DNA from: Echinarachnius parma
Lineage: Eukaryota; Echinodermata; Echinoidea; Clypeasteroida; Echinarachniidae
Reading direction: 5' to 3'
Length of the DNA: 64,000 bases
Assembly (NCBI GenBank): GCA_037951105.1
Contig: JBAMJV010010616.1
Span: 1 to 64,000 of the forward strand
Shown: piece by piece, positions 1 through 10,618 of the stretch
Layout: every line of letters begins with the position of its first letter
How positions within the stretch are numbered: the stretch's first letter is position 1
Notes under the pieces: generated by a model
What the model saw: only the letters and a program-made list of their open reading frames with translations
What the model was told of the DNA's origin: nothing
Databases searched by the model: none
Program-made: the position numbers and the translations under genes

Positions 1-2580
1 CCTTTGGTTGTCCGAGAGTACAAACAGCCGTTTGGAAATGGAGTCGCGTTTGGGTGGGTTTACGGAACACAGTACGTTTTCCCTTGGTACCCAGATTGAG
101 TCACTCCTTGTTGGCCATTTATATTTGTTCTGAAGTCGAGGGCCTGTGCACTCAGTGAGGAAGTCAACGTGAACATCATCTTCGTCGGATTCCAACACTT
201 TCCCCAAGTACCATCGTTGTTCATAAACTGCGGCAACCCAGTCATCAGTGTGATACGGCACTGGAGTGCTGGTAGACGGCTGGTTGAATGTCTCCTTCAC
301 TACATCAGTAGGCTCTCCAACACCATCACTCTCTGGGTCGTCACATTTCTCTGGCTGAACTTGCTTCGTGGCTCCTCTCACGAAACGGCGAAGTTGCCAA
401 CCTTCACACATCTGCTCAACTTGGTTGGTGTCAGCAGGGTTCATTACACGGCATTTTGCGCAGTAGCAAGAGACGTCTTTGAGGAGAACCCCTTTGTCGT
501 ATCCAATTACGCCGTGCACTTGCAAAGTTCCTGGGAAGGTCTTGACTGATGCCCACCTTTGTGCAATGAGCTCACTGCTTGAGACACACTCTTCTTTGCT
601 CACAAAGAAAAAGTCAATCTTTGAGTCATTCTCGCAACCATGCTCTTGGGATGCCCAGGCAAAGAAATCATTTGCGTCTTGTATTACAGCATTGCGTTTG
701 ACAGCATTGTCAGCCATGCGTTTCACTGTACCGCCAATACCATCGCATGGCCCCTTTCCGTGCCCAGCTTCGAAGAAGTTCCACTGGGCATGGATTCCAT
801 CGTACACCTCAACATGGTCCCCTATCAGAGAAAAGATTGTTTTGTTGCGGTATTGGGATGTGGGCCCATCAGTCCAGTAGTGTATCTTCGAAAGCTGTGG
901 GACCAATTTCTTCAAGCGGGGGATAACTTGGTTCAGAATGGCAATTACTGTTGACGAATTGTGCCCCTTTTCGTCAGACACGGCAACATAGCTCTGATGA
1001 CTGAGATTGTCGTCTTCGTCCCGGAAGTACACCACAAGCGGATGGATCGTTACTCCTTCCTGATTCCAATACCCGCTTTGTACTTCTTCTAACGGCACAC
1101 AGGTGTAATTTTCGGAGAAGTCCATTAGCACCACGCATTCTCCTTTGGGCAAATTCTTTTTGCAGTCAGAAAGGGCTTCAAACTGTTTCTTAATTCGGAA
1201 GACGTGTTGACGAAATTCCTGGATGCTTGTTTTGAGGCGAGCGATGAACTCCTGCTTCGCCAGTGACACATTGATGAGTTTAGTCTTCTTTCTTCCATCG
1301 GACTCAACTCTAGCCCATTCTTCAAATTGAATCACATCAGGCTGCAAACTAGAGAGGAGATCATCTACCTCATCATCGGTGTGGCGTCTTATGAATTCAT
1401 CAGGGTTTTCGACTACAGGCAAACCCAAGGATTTCATTGCTTTCAGCTTCAAGGCCATGTTCTGATGTCTTGGGCATAAGCAAAGGTTCCTGGACGAGAA
1501 TTGAACAGGCTTAATGTGGGGACATCGCGTTTGGCGGACACGTTGGAATGCAGACAGGGATACCGTGCGTTTGTCTGGATTTTCTGCAATGTATTTTGTA
1601 TAGAGATTTGAGATGTAATCGCAAAGAAACTTCTTCTGTTTTTTGTTTCCCATGTCATCTGTTTTGCAACAGTCCTTCTTGCCGGGACACATGCGTGAGT
1701 TGTCTTCCCTCTCCAGAAAAGTTACAACTTCTTCGTGCAGCATGGACCAAGAACGCCGGAGCTGCTTGCGTTGGCTGGCATTATTCGTGTTTGCCTTTGA
1801 CAAGTTGTGTCTACCCAGGCCAGTCCCCTTCTGTACCATCCTCAGCAGGCGGTATTTCTTCAATACCTTGGCTCCTGCCACCAGCTTATGAAGATTCGCC
1901 CTGTTTGACTGTTTGGTGCTAGATCCAGCGGTAGATTGTATTTCCTGGATTACTGCGTTGGAGAAGAGTAGCCTCTTCTTGATTTCTGCTGGAACAGACT
2001 TAGGATCTAAACCAGATTTCTTGAGCTGGGTGTTTGTCTTACTGCGTGGTGTGTTCCTCGAAACCCCATGAAATGGTGTTGAAGATGTTGGAAGTTTCTC
2101 ACGAAGCCTCTGGTATCTTCTCTGAACTCTGCGTTTTTCCTTGGCTGCTTCCTGGAGCTTAAGAGTAAGTGCCTCGATTCTCCGGTGGGCATTGCTCAGG
2201 CACCTGCTAACACGCTTTCTCCTCTTTTTGACCGGAAATGCCAGCTTCACTTTCAGAGGACTACGCGGAGCAGTGTAAGATACATCCGACAGCGCAGAGT
2301 CTCGCGTTGTATCGCTATCCATCACTGCGTAATCAATGTTTTCCTGATGTCGTTCATTGTCCATGTCTTGCCTTACTTTCTTGACCCTTACTCTGTGCTT
2401 CTGTACTCTTGACCGCACTTGGACCCTTCTCTCTTCTGCCTTTTTCTTCGGCAAAGTCTCAACTCGAACGTAGTATTTATTCTGCCTCTCCCGTTCTGCG
2501 CGGAGGAAAGCAGCATCTCCAATTTGTTGTCGTTTCCGCTGCCGATAGGCGGCCTGAATTTCGGCCCTTGTCTTGCCCAT
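1..2580 (-). CDS. Transposase-like protein, uninterrupted frame, C-terminus beyond the window
   Basis: Read from ATG at 2580 down to base 1, the frame is open for 860 codons with no stop and runs off the edge. The N-terminus is basic and helical (begins MGKTRAEIQAAYRQRKRQQ), followed by another basic helical stretch. A Cys/His-rich middle region has the motifs CPGKKDCC and CLCPRHQN. A possible RNase H-like core follows: VVLMDFSENY with Asp487, YWTDGPTSQYRNK with Asp571, and GHGKGPCDGIGGTVKR with Asp613. A C-terminal DDWVAAVYEQRWYLGKV segment from about residue 779 resembles a Tudor/SH3-like fold. I recognise this arrangement from uncharacterised multicopy proteins of cnidarians, fish and arthropods, but cannot name the superfamily. 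The DDD assignment is inference. A good acceptor (tttatatctttcag) lies just before the ATG, so a 5' exon is likely. It is either a young DNA transposon gene or a domesticated one. Confidence 0.8.
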   Translation of the reverse strand, partial: MGKTRAEIQAAYRQRKRQQIGDAAFLRAERERQNKYYVRVETLPKKKAEERRVQVRSRVQKHRVRVKKVRQDMDNERHQENIDYAVMDSDTTRDSALSDVSYTAPRSPLKVKLAFPVKKRRKRVSRCLSNAHRRIEALTLKLQEAAKEKRRVQRRYQRLREKLPTSSTPFHGVSRNTPRSKTNTQLKKSGLDPKSVPAEIKKRLLFSNAVIQEIQSTAGSSTKQSNRANLHKLVAGAKVLKKYRLLRMVQKGTGLGRHNLSKANTNNASQRKQLRRSWSMLHEEVVTFLEREDNSRMCPGKKDCCKTDDMGNKKQKKFLCDYISNLYTKYIAENPDKRTVSLSAFQRVRQTRCPHIKPVQFSSRNLCLCPRHQNMALKLKAMKSLGLPVVENPDEFIRRHTDDEVDDLLSSLQPDVIQFEEWARVESDGRKKTKLINVSLAKQEFIARLKTSIQEFRQHVFRIKKQFEALSDCKKNLPKGECVVLMDFSENYTCVPLEEVQSGYWNQEGVTIHPLVVYFRDEDDNLSHQSYVAVSDEKGHNSSTVIAILNQVIPRLKKLVPQLSKIHYWTDGPTSQYRNKTIFSLIGDHVEVYDGIHAQWNFFEAGHGKGPCDGIGGTVKRMADNAVKRNAVIQDANDFFAWASQEHGCENDSKIDFFFVSKEECVSSSELIAQRWASVKTFPGTLQVHGVIGYDKGVLLKDVSCYCAKCRVMNPADTNQVEQMCEGWQLRRFVRGATKQVQPEKCDDPESDGVGEPTDVVKETFNQPSTSTPVPYHTDDWVAAVYEQRWYLGKVLESDEDDVHVDFLTECTGPRLQNKYKWPTRSDSIWVPRENVLCSVNPPKRDSISKRLFVLSDNQR

Positions 2581-2690
2581 CCCTGAAAGATATAAATAAA
2601 AAAATGTGTGTTTGAAAATATAATATCCAATCCAACATTATCCATTGGCATTGACTGACTTATCTCATAATGTTGACTTGACTGATACAT

Positions 2691-3837
2691 GTAACATACG
2701 TTACTAGTACATGTAACATACGTTACCACAACTTGTCTCAGTTTTTTGGAAATAATCGCTAAAAAATAATCAGATTCAATTTACGAAATAGGAACCAGAA
2801 GCTTATCTGATGATTTAAGGTAATCGATGTGCAAATGTAGGATTCATTTGTTAACATTTCCTTTCAAGATAATATTGATTAAAATGACAGCTATAATTGA
2901 CATAAAATATTCCATGAATGTTGTTTTCTTACTATTAATAAAGAAGAAAATGTTCAAATTTTCATACGGTTTAACAGCCTCAATTTACAAAAGAAGTGCC
3001 CTTCTGAAAGTTTATAATGAATACATGGTTAATATAATCAACCAGTTTCTTAAATATTGTTTATATAGAATACATGTCAATGTGGTAACCTACGTTACCA
3101 TCTCCTGAAACATACGTTACCACAAAAGCTCACGTATAATGCCTTCTAAAAGTCAAATTGATTAATTTCACTTCAAATTACTAAATTAAATTTTAAGAAA
3201 TGCACATAAGTGATGAATATTACAAAAATTAATGACACTATATCTAAAAAAAATATAATATGGATCTCTTGTACTTACCTATATGCTTTTGAAGACTTTG
3301 AGATGACTACCCAACAGCGCACCATTCAATATGTGGATTCCATGAGGTTGCTAAGGTTTCTTTCAATTGCCGTAGAGGGCATTAAACGTTTAAAATGGGC
3401 AACAACGTATATGCACCGGGAAAATGGATTTACACAGGCAAATCAGAAGAATGTATCAAATTGGTAACGTATGTTACATAACGTAGGTTACAAAATATTT
3501 TATAAATTGTCATATATTTCAAACTTAGAGTGGTTATTTTTTTTTTCTCACCTTGCTACCTTTCATTACGTCAATACCTAAAAATAAACAAAGGTGGAAT
3601 GCGCATGCTTTTCTGAATAACCACAAATGATGGTAACGTATGTTACAATCCTTAAATATACGTTTTCACTAACAAAGGAATTTTCATACATGGCGGAAAC
3701 TGTTCGAATATATAAATGCTGATGTAAGTGGTTTTAGTTTCTATGACTATTGTGAAACAGAAAACCGTTATTCCGACGGAACAACTGACTTTCTTTCCCC
3801 ACAACACATTTCGTTAAAACATGGTAACGTATGTTAC
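2691..3837. promoter_or_regulatory. Cluster of eight near-palindromic GTAACGTATGTTAC motifs
   Basis: Copies read on either strand lie at 2691-2704, 2713-2726, 3085-3098 (one change), 3107-3120 (one change), 3464-3477, 3478-3491 (one change), 3633-3646 and 3824-3837. The core is nearly self-complementary. I see no such cluster elsewhere in the window. It sits directly upstream of the transposase-like gene and stops before the TEN1 promoter region. It could be subterminal transposase-binding repeats or transcription-factor sites; the function is inference. Otherwise this stretch (2586-4200) is AT-rich with no convincing gene. Confidence 0.7.
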
Positions 3838-4199
3838 AGAAAATTTGGGACAAATTTTGGTTGGTGAAAAATATTATTCATAGCAAAAGCAAGGCAAATT
3901 TTCTATCATATCTCACATGGACAATCAAAAATGTTTATTTTAAAAGCGTTTTTAGAAAGATGTCTTGTGAATATTTGATGCAAAACATTCAAATGACAGA
4001 TTTTTTTTTCTGGCGACAGGGGTTTTTTTACACTTATCCCGCATTCAGTGTGCCATTATTTTTTCTTGGGGCTTTATTTCCGGGGAAAATGTGTCTCATT
4101 TTTATCGGCAAGTGCCACTGAATAGATAAGATGCAAGAACCATCATCTGGAATGTTTAATTTCTTAATAATATAAGCAGAATCCTTAGCGACACCAAAA

Positions 4200-4564
4200 T
4201 TTCAGAATTGCGCCGAGATAGTGGGTTTGAGAACGCGCGAAAACGACAAGAAGTTTACCTACTCAACGCTAGAGGCGCCCTTCCCCATGTACGAAATTCA
4301 GCGTTACACAAAATCCCCGAAGTGTCCAGTCTTCCCCTTGTAGTGTCTTTGGTAGAGGTCAGTGGGTGTGTCCCCGAAACCCCGTGATCGGTGGATTACG
4401 TATTACGTAATAGTTTTGCAACTTCGCAAACTTTTATCAGTGCATTTTCATGCATGGTAACCCTTGTAGTCTAGTCTTTGATGGTACTTATTACACCACA
4501 CTTAATGCACTGATCGACGCGGAGGTGGTTTCGGAAAAAAAATAGAAGCAGAGAATAACTCAAA
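4200..4564 (+). promoter_or_regulatory. Presumed TEN1 promoter and 5' UTR
   Basis: This stretch separates the palindrome cluster from the TEN1 start codon. It is less AT-rich than its surroundings and contains attacgtattacgtaata (about 4393-4410), an overlapping bZIP-like TTACGTAA arrangement. No TATA box stands out. The promoter role follows only from position. Confidence 0.35.
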
Positions 4565-5756
4565 ATGGCTAGTAATTTACCACCCCACGGTGAGATCCTT
4601 CGCCTGAGTGAAATATTCGACATGGGACCTGCACAGATGTCTGGGAAGTGCGTTAGAGTAATGGGAAAGTAAGTTTTTTACGGTGTAAATGTTGACGTAT
4701 TTTTGTTTAATTTAGCAGAATGTTACAACCATTTCCGCCGACGCTGGCCGCCCAGTGAACAGTGGCGACCCGGCGGGATTTGATTCCGCGGTAGTATATT
4801 TTCCCAGTCCCACCTGCACCAAATCATGTCAGTGTCATGTTATTTTATGTTGATTTGCTCTTACATTCGCCATGGCATTGCACTAGCTACGTTAAACACG
4901 TACATCACTAGCCCTCATACCTTTCCATTACATGCTGTGTATAAAATTATAAGCCTCCTTTCACCATTTACCTGAATTTCTTGTTGATCTGGTGCTTATT
5001 TTAAATTTAATTTGTTTTAATTTTGTATTTATTTATTTGTTAGTTATTTATTTATTTATTTATTATTATTATTTTTGTTTTGTTTGGGGGGGGGGGGGGT
5101 GTTTATTTTCCATAGCTTGCCTGCCTCTGGAAGTTTAGCTATGTTTTGCTACCTTAAAAGTGTAACAAGAGTGTACAGTTTATGAGTTACGTGAATTTTA
5201 ATGTTTTTTATTTCCTGTCTCGAAGTTAAATTTTAGTTGAAGAAGAGAAAGAAAGATTTTAAAAATTGATTAATTTGCATCAGACTGGTTTATTTGTTTT
5301 GTGTGCAAGAAAGCCAAAAAGACAAAGTATGATGCAGTAGGCAAAAGTCAAAAGCTTAAAAATATTGTACTTTTGAGATGGTATGTTAAAACTATTCAAT
5401 CAATATTATTTATTTGCATATTTTTCTCCCTTCTTTCTTTTGCCTCTCATAGGCTCACAAAATATGATGCCGTTTCACAGCTCGCCATCATCACCGCCTC
5501 TGAACGCAACTCCACCAACCAACTCTCCATCAGCACAAAGTTTATTGAACCCTTCCAGTCCAGACTCGGCTCCATGTTCCAGTTTATCGGGGAGTTCCCG
5601 TCGTCCATGGCAACCAGAGACGAGATGGTCGTCCAGGCGCGAGTGGTCCGATGCGTGGATGGTATCGACACGACGATGTACTACAATGCTTGTGATGTGA
5701 AGAGGAGGTTTCTAGAATCAAGAAATGCTGGTGCAGTCGTGTCAACTCCTACTTGA
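4565..5756 (+). CDS. TEN1: TEN1, CST telomere-capping complex subunit (two exons)
   Basis: Exon 1 is 4565-4668 (starts MASNLPPHGEILRLSEIF), donor aaa|gtaagt. Exon 2 is 5453-5756, acceptor tgcctctcatag|g. The phase-2 junction rebuilds a Lys codon, giving ...RVMGK-LTKYDAVSQ..., and the frame closes at TGA 5754-5756 for 135 residues; human TEN1 is 123. The shape is a single OB fold: an N-terminal strand (GKCVRVMGKL), LAIITASERN, then KFIEPFQSRLGSMFQFIGEF and VVQARVVRCVDGIDTTMYY, which align well with TEN1 (KLVEPF...GSLYIVLGEL...VKARVLTCVEGMN). TEN1 pairs with STN1 and CTC1 on single-stranded telomeric DNA to limit telomerase and help C-strand fill-in. All residues look intact, so this is probably a functional host gene. 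The 783-bp intron includes a G16 tract near 5084-5099. Confidence 0.92.
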
Positions 5757-6899
5757 TTCTATAATTTCATTATCTTTGAAAGTAAAATAGTACTTACACT
5801 ATCGTGCATTGAGATTTGTCTAGATAGTTTTATGAGTGCCCACTGCTTGGAAATTAGTGATGGTATTATTAACACTAGGACAAACTGCTGCATGAGATGT
5901 GAATGGGTTTCAGGAATCAAGACATTCTGATGCAGTTTGCTCCAGCTCCTTGACTTTTTATCAATATAATTTTATTATCTCTGAAACTAAACAGTACTAA
6001 AATATTTTGTTTGGAATCTAGAAATTTTCATGAATGCTCAGTTTATTTTGAACAGTGGGATTTTTTATTGCAATTATTACATTGCCAATATGATATTTTC
6101 ACTACCAGTACTAGAATGTTCAATAATCATAATAATAATGTTCATAGTAGATAGCATTTATCAATCAAGAAAATATATCCCAAGGGGCATATCAGACTAC
6201 ATCAAATGGAAAGTTTTTTGACAGTTTTTTAAAAATTATTTTTGGTTTGTATCTAGCAGCCATTTAATCAAATGTCTGTTTTCTTAGGATACAGTAAATA
6301 TTACAAATAAATTGAGGTTTTATATTGTGGTTTATAAAAATGTGTTTCTGCAACCTAGTTCTCTGATAATTTTTTCCGACATTCTTGGAAAATCAATTCA
6401 GAGGACTTACTAATACTATGTGTGGAGGGATGCCTTCCAAGATGCAAAGATAAACTATACAAGAATTGTCAGTATTTTATAAATAAAACAACAGTAACAA
6501 AATACACATTCAAATACTTGTGCAGCCATGGTTAACTTGGTTAAGTTTCAGTCTTTGAAGGTGGGAAATACGTAACTATGCAGTACTTTTTATTTGTTTT
6601 CATGCCTTTCCCTTTGCCATGTCTTTTCAACGAGAGAAGTGAATATTATTATTAATGTTATTTATATAGCATTGTTTCTAGACATTCCAGTTATTGTTTG
6701 ATATTATAGTGAGAGCAATATGATTGTCTTCTATCCCGCCTAATACATTGTACATGTAACTTTCATTTATCACTTGAGTGCCTTCCTCTTTTTGGTGTGT
6801 GTTTATATACAGTATATGTTTTGCTGAATTACAAGTTTTAAAAACAACTCTGAAATGTGTGTGATCAGACTCGTGTCAGTCAGGCAGATCTAATTTGTT
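5757..6899. other. TEN1 3' flank, AT-rich, no gene seen
   Basis: This is AT-rich sequence with a repeated phrase (tctagaat...atgctcag...) around 5710-6050 suggesting a weak local duplication. The TEN1 3' UTR and polyadenylation site must lie here, but no single signal is decisive. No open frame resembles a known protein. Confidence 0.5.
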
Positions 6900-7793
6900 A
6901 TGCCTCCGCCAACAAAGTGGCCGGAGGCATTATGTTTTCGGGTTGTCCGTCCGTCCGTCCGTACGTACGTCCCGTTTTCGTTCTCGCGATATCTCAAGAA
7001 CCGGTTGACTGATCAATTTCAAACTTGGTATGATTGTACATATTGGGGTGACAATGATCTTATTAGATTTTAGGGGTCATGATGTCAAAGGTCAAGGTCA
7101 CAGGATATACGCAAAAAAACCTTGTTCTCGCGATTTCTCAAGAACCGGTTGACGGATCAATTTCAAACTTGGCTTGAGTGGACATATTGGGGTGACAATG
7201 GTCTGATTAGATTTTAGGGTTCATGAGGTCAAAGGTCAAGGTCACAGGACTCAATATATGTGCAAAAATGCTTTGTTCTCGCGATATCTCAAGAACCGGT
7301 TAACAGATCAATTTCAAAAATGGTATGAGTGTACATGTATATTTGGGTGGCAATGATCTGCGTAGATTTTGGGTTCATGAGGTCAAAGGTCAAGGTCAGG
7401 ACTCGATATATACTGTGCAAAAATGCCTCGTTCTCGCGATATCTCAAGAACCGGTTGACGGATCAATTTCAAACTTGGTATTAGTGTACACATCGGGGTG
7501 GCAATGATAAGATTATATTTTGGGGGTCATGAGGTCAAAGGTCAAGGTCACAGGGCTCAATATATATGCAAAAATGGCTTGTAATGGCAAAATTTCAAGA
7601 ACTGAATGTCAGATTTCAATCTAACTTGGTACCAGAATGTTTCTTAGGGAGCCAATGTAGCCGTCAAGATCACAGGTCGAAATATATGAGAAAACTTTTT
7701 TTAAATTCAGTGCACGTTAATTTGGGCTTGATATTGAAATCGCGTGATAGCGGAGGCATAATTTTCGACTGCGCGCAGTCGAAGATCCATCTA
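6900..7793. mobile_element. Dispersed element with GGAGGCAT ends and about four internal ~150-bp tandem repeats
   Basis: The left end reads tgcctccgccaacaaagtgg and the right end gcggaggcataattttcg, so the termini are inverted. Between them, starting near 6980, 7124, 7274 and 7430, about four units share ttctcgcgatatctcaagaa, ccggttgacggatcaatttc and a gaggtcaaaggtcaaggtca block. A (TCCG)n run precedes the first unit. This is a recognisable type of invertebrate element with a satellite-like interior. No coding potential is seen. A fragment of the same left end lies at about 17034-17100. Confidence 0.7.
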
Positions 7794-8609
7794 GTTTTTC
7801 ATAGTTTAATAATTTGTTTAGTTTGTATAATGTTGTTTTACTATATTGGTCATAAGCGGAGCACTATTGTCTTCCATTAACAGGTGCTTTTAATTATTTT
7901 ATTCTTTCTTTGTACATTTGAAGTGTGAGACTTTTCTAAGGGGGTGTAGGTTTTTTACAAGTTTTAACAAAAAGGACCAAAATCTATGCTGTCTTTAATG
8001 TTGTTAAATTATTTCTTGTATTGACTACAGATCATTCCTTATCAAGGCCTGTGTACTAAATATATTTAGATTTATCATTTAAAAATACATATTTTGTGTT
8101 GGTGACTTGATATAAAATGAGGCAAGAAATTAATAAGTATCAGAGCTATGTAGACTTAACCATTTATATATTGCTCACTTGTGAACTAAAGAGGGAATTG
8201 TGAAGTTCCTTTGGGGGAAAGTGGCTATGCAATCTGAAATATCATTTTATGTCAACAAGAAAATGCAAAATATGTACTAATTTTTAGTTAAAATTTACAT
8301 CTATTGAATCAAATATGTCTTACTCATTATGTACTGAAACTATCCTTTTATCCACTTTGATTATTTAGTTTTGGAAAATGTACTACTACCAAAGGCAACA
8401 TTGCAAGATATAAGTGAGAGCATGTATCATGCTATGTAATATGAGGGTTAACCCTCCATCCTAATCTATCCATGATCGGGTGTTATTTGGCCTGTAGCGC
8501 CATCATCAGTGGCAGCTCGGCTAGTATGCTCCCCGGGGAGTTGAGAAAGTATGCAATCTTATTGTGTTGGTTTGAAATGTACCTGATGACCATGGGTAAT
8601 AATAATTAA

Positions 8610-8690
8610 AATAATTATTTAAGCGCAGTAGAGTATATATTTAAAGTAGCTGCGCTATATAAATGTTCATATTATTATTATTATTACTAT
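8610..8690. repeat. Short hairpin repeat with GCGC core next to (ATT)n
   Basis: The sequence tttaagcgcagtagag ... agctgcgctatataaat can form a hairpin and is followed by an ATT microsatellite. A related hairpin with tatagcgcttaatg and cattaagcgctttata arms lies at about 10826-10864, again next to (ATA)n. This is probably a small dispersed family. Confidence 0.5.
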
Positions 8691-8910
8691 TATTTACAAA
8701 TGATCTAAATTATGGTTAAGGTAGCACCGTGATGATCAATATAATACAGTTCATGTACATGCATGTATATTTTGAAGAGATTTACCTTTACATGTGTTTA
8801 TTAGAGTAAAATGTAATCTTCCGTGCATCCACCATTTAATTGCACTGAATATTTAAATTATGTTTGCAAGGACCATGATAATGTTCATATTCATCATCTT
8901 TTAAAAGATA

Positions 8911-9076
8911 CAGTCAAACCTATCTTAGAGGCCACCTGTCTATAGCAGCTAACCTGCTGATAGTGGCCATCAAATGGGATCCCTTGAAGAGAAAAACAGT
9001 TATAGAGGTCACATGTCTATTATAGTGGCTACATTTCTTGTTTCCCTTAGGTGGTCGCTATACACAGGTTTAACTG
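8911..9076. mobile_element. MITE, 166 bp, TA target duplication, mariner-like
   Basis: The left terminus CAGTCAAACCTATC and right terminus (ACAGGTTTAACTG) are inverted and flanked by TA on both sides. The interior has repeated gtggc/ggccacctgtctatag phrases. It is non-coding. Confidence 0.75.
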
Positions 9077-9486
9077 TATTATATGTTTGAAGTGTATCAT
9101 GGGGCAGGTGTAAATATGTGCAGATATACAGGGTTAAATGTATTGTTTTAAAGCTTATATTATGAAATATATTTTGTAATAAACAGATGTTGAGGAGAAA
9201 AAAGAGACATGCCACTGTGTTAGAGTTTCAGAATGTAGAAGGTGACATGGTTTGTCAACTACAAAATATACAGTTTGAGATTGTGATTGGTGACATGATT
9301 ATGTATGTATGAGTGTGACTGTTCACCGAGCATGCTATGAGGATGTTTAATTGTGTATATATCTGTTCTTGAGTTTTTCATGATAAATGTGTGCATATCA
9401 TATGTGTATGTTTGTTATGCTAATGTGTGTGTATGTATGGACATTGTATGATTAAAATAAATGTGTGTGTGTGTATTCACGTGTGA

Positions 9487-9598
<112 letters not shown>

Positions 9599-9934
9599 AC
9601 GGCACTGATATTGGTGATGGATGGTCATGATAAATGAGGATGATGATGGTGATGGACGATAAGTGATGGTGATGAAGGAAGGTGTACCACAGGTTCATAA
9701 TTGGACCCGGGACTACTGATAGAATATGCACGTGAAAGGTGGACCTCGGATTGTAGACTAGGTGTGTATGTGCGTGTGTGTGTGTGTGTGTGTGTGTGAC
9801 TCTATGTGTGTGATGTGAGTGTTAGCATTAATTAGTATTTTGGGGGAGCGGTCATCTTATATTAAGGAAGGTTGCCATGCATGGTGATATAGGAATGGAT
9901 GTATGTATCAGAAATGGATTCGTTTCCCCGGGTT

Positions 9935-10195
9935 CAAACCCCCCCCCCCCCCCCCCCCCGGTCTCGACCGTCTAAAACCTGGTCTCGACCGACTAAAACC
10001 TGGTCTCGACCGACTAAAACCTGGTCTCGGCCCAAAAATTTGTCGAAGATCTCTGGTCTCGGGCTTGAACATTTTGAAGGTACTTGGTCTCGGCCTCGAA
10101 AATTTTGAGAGTACTTGGTCTCGGCTTCGAAATTTTGTAACGGACATCCCCCCCCCCCCCCCCCCCCCCCCCCCTCCTGGGTACGCCACTGTGCA
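9935..10195. mobile_element. C-tract-bounded repeat with ggtctcgaccgactaaaacct units
   Basis: Two long C runs (about 9938-9959 and 10149-10174) enclose three 21-22-bp units of ggtctcgaccgactaaaac and degenerate relatives. The right end reads gggtacgccactgtg. A second locus with the same ggttcaaccccc start and gggtacgccact end lies at 19497-19828, so this is a dispersed family. Frames across it are repeat artefacts. Confidence 0.6.
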
Positions 10196-10436
10196 TATTA
10201 GCAGCAGTCATATATGATTTCAGGGTGTTGGCAATAAATGAGTACAGGAAATCGATTCTTTGGCTTCAAATACCCTATAATAATTGTTTAAATCACTTTC
10301 GTACTATGAGTCATATATAGAAAATGACCTCTGACCTTACTTCAGAAATATGCAAAGTAGCTAATTATCTTTAATACAATGCTAATAGAAAGAATTGCCC
10401 AAGGTTGCCAATAGGTCGCAACCTCGCTGAATTTTC

Positions 10437-10618
10437 TATATGAAGAGCTCGCTTCCAAAAGGCGCTAAATCCACTTTCCATAAAAAGAATGAGTTAACGA
10501 TCTACGTTCTATTTTCATATTCCCATAGGCACGTGTACAAAGTGAGACAAAGAAACCTATTTCCCTCGGAAGTTGAAAAAGTGGATTTAGCGCCTCTTGG
10601 GTGAAAGCTCTTCATATA
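10437..10618. mobile_element. Foldback MITE, ~182 bp
   Basis: Arms of about 45 bp are inverted: tatatgaagagctcgcttcc and aaggcgctaaatccacttt on the left, mirrored by aaagtggatttagcgcctct and agctcttcatata on the right. The outermost bases are TATA at both ends, which suits TA target duplication. It is non-coding. Confidence 0.65.
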
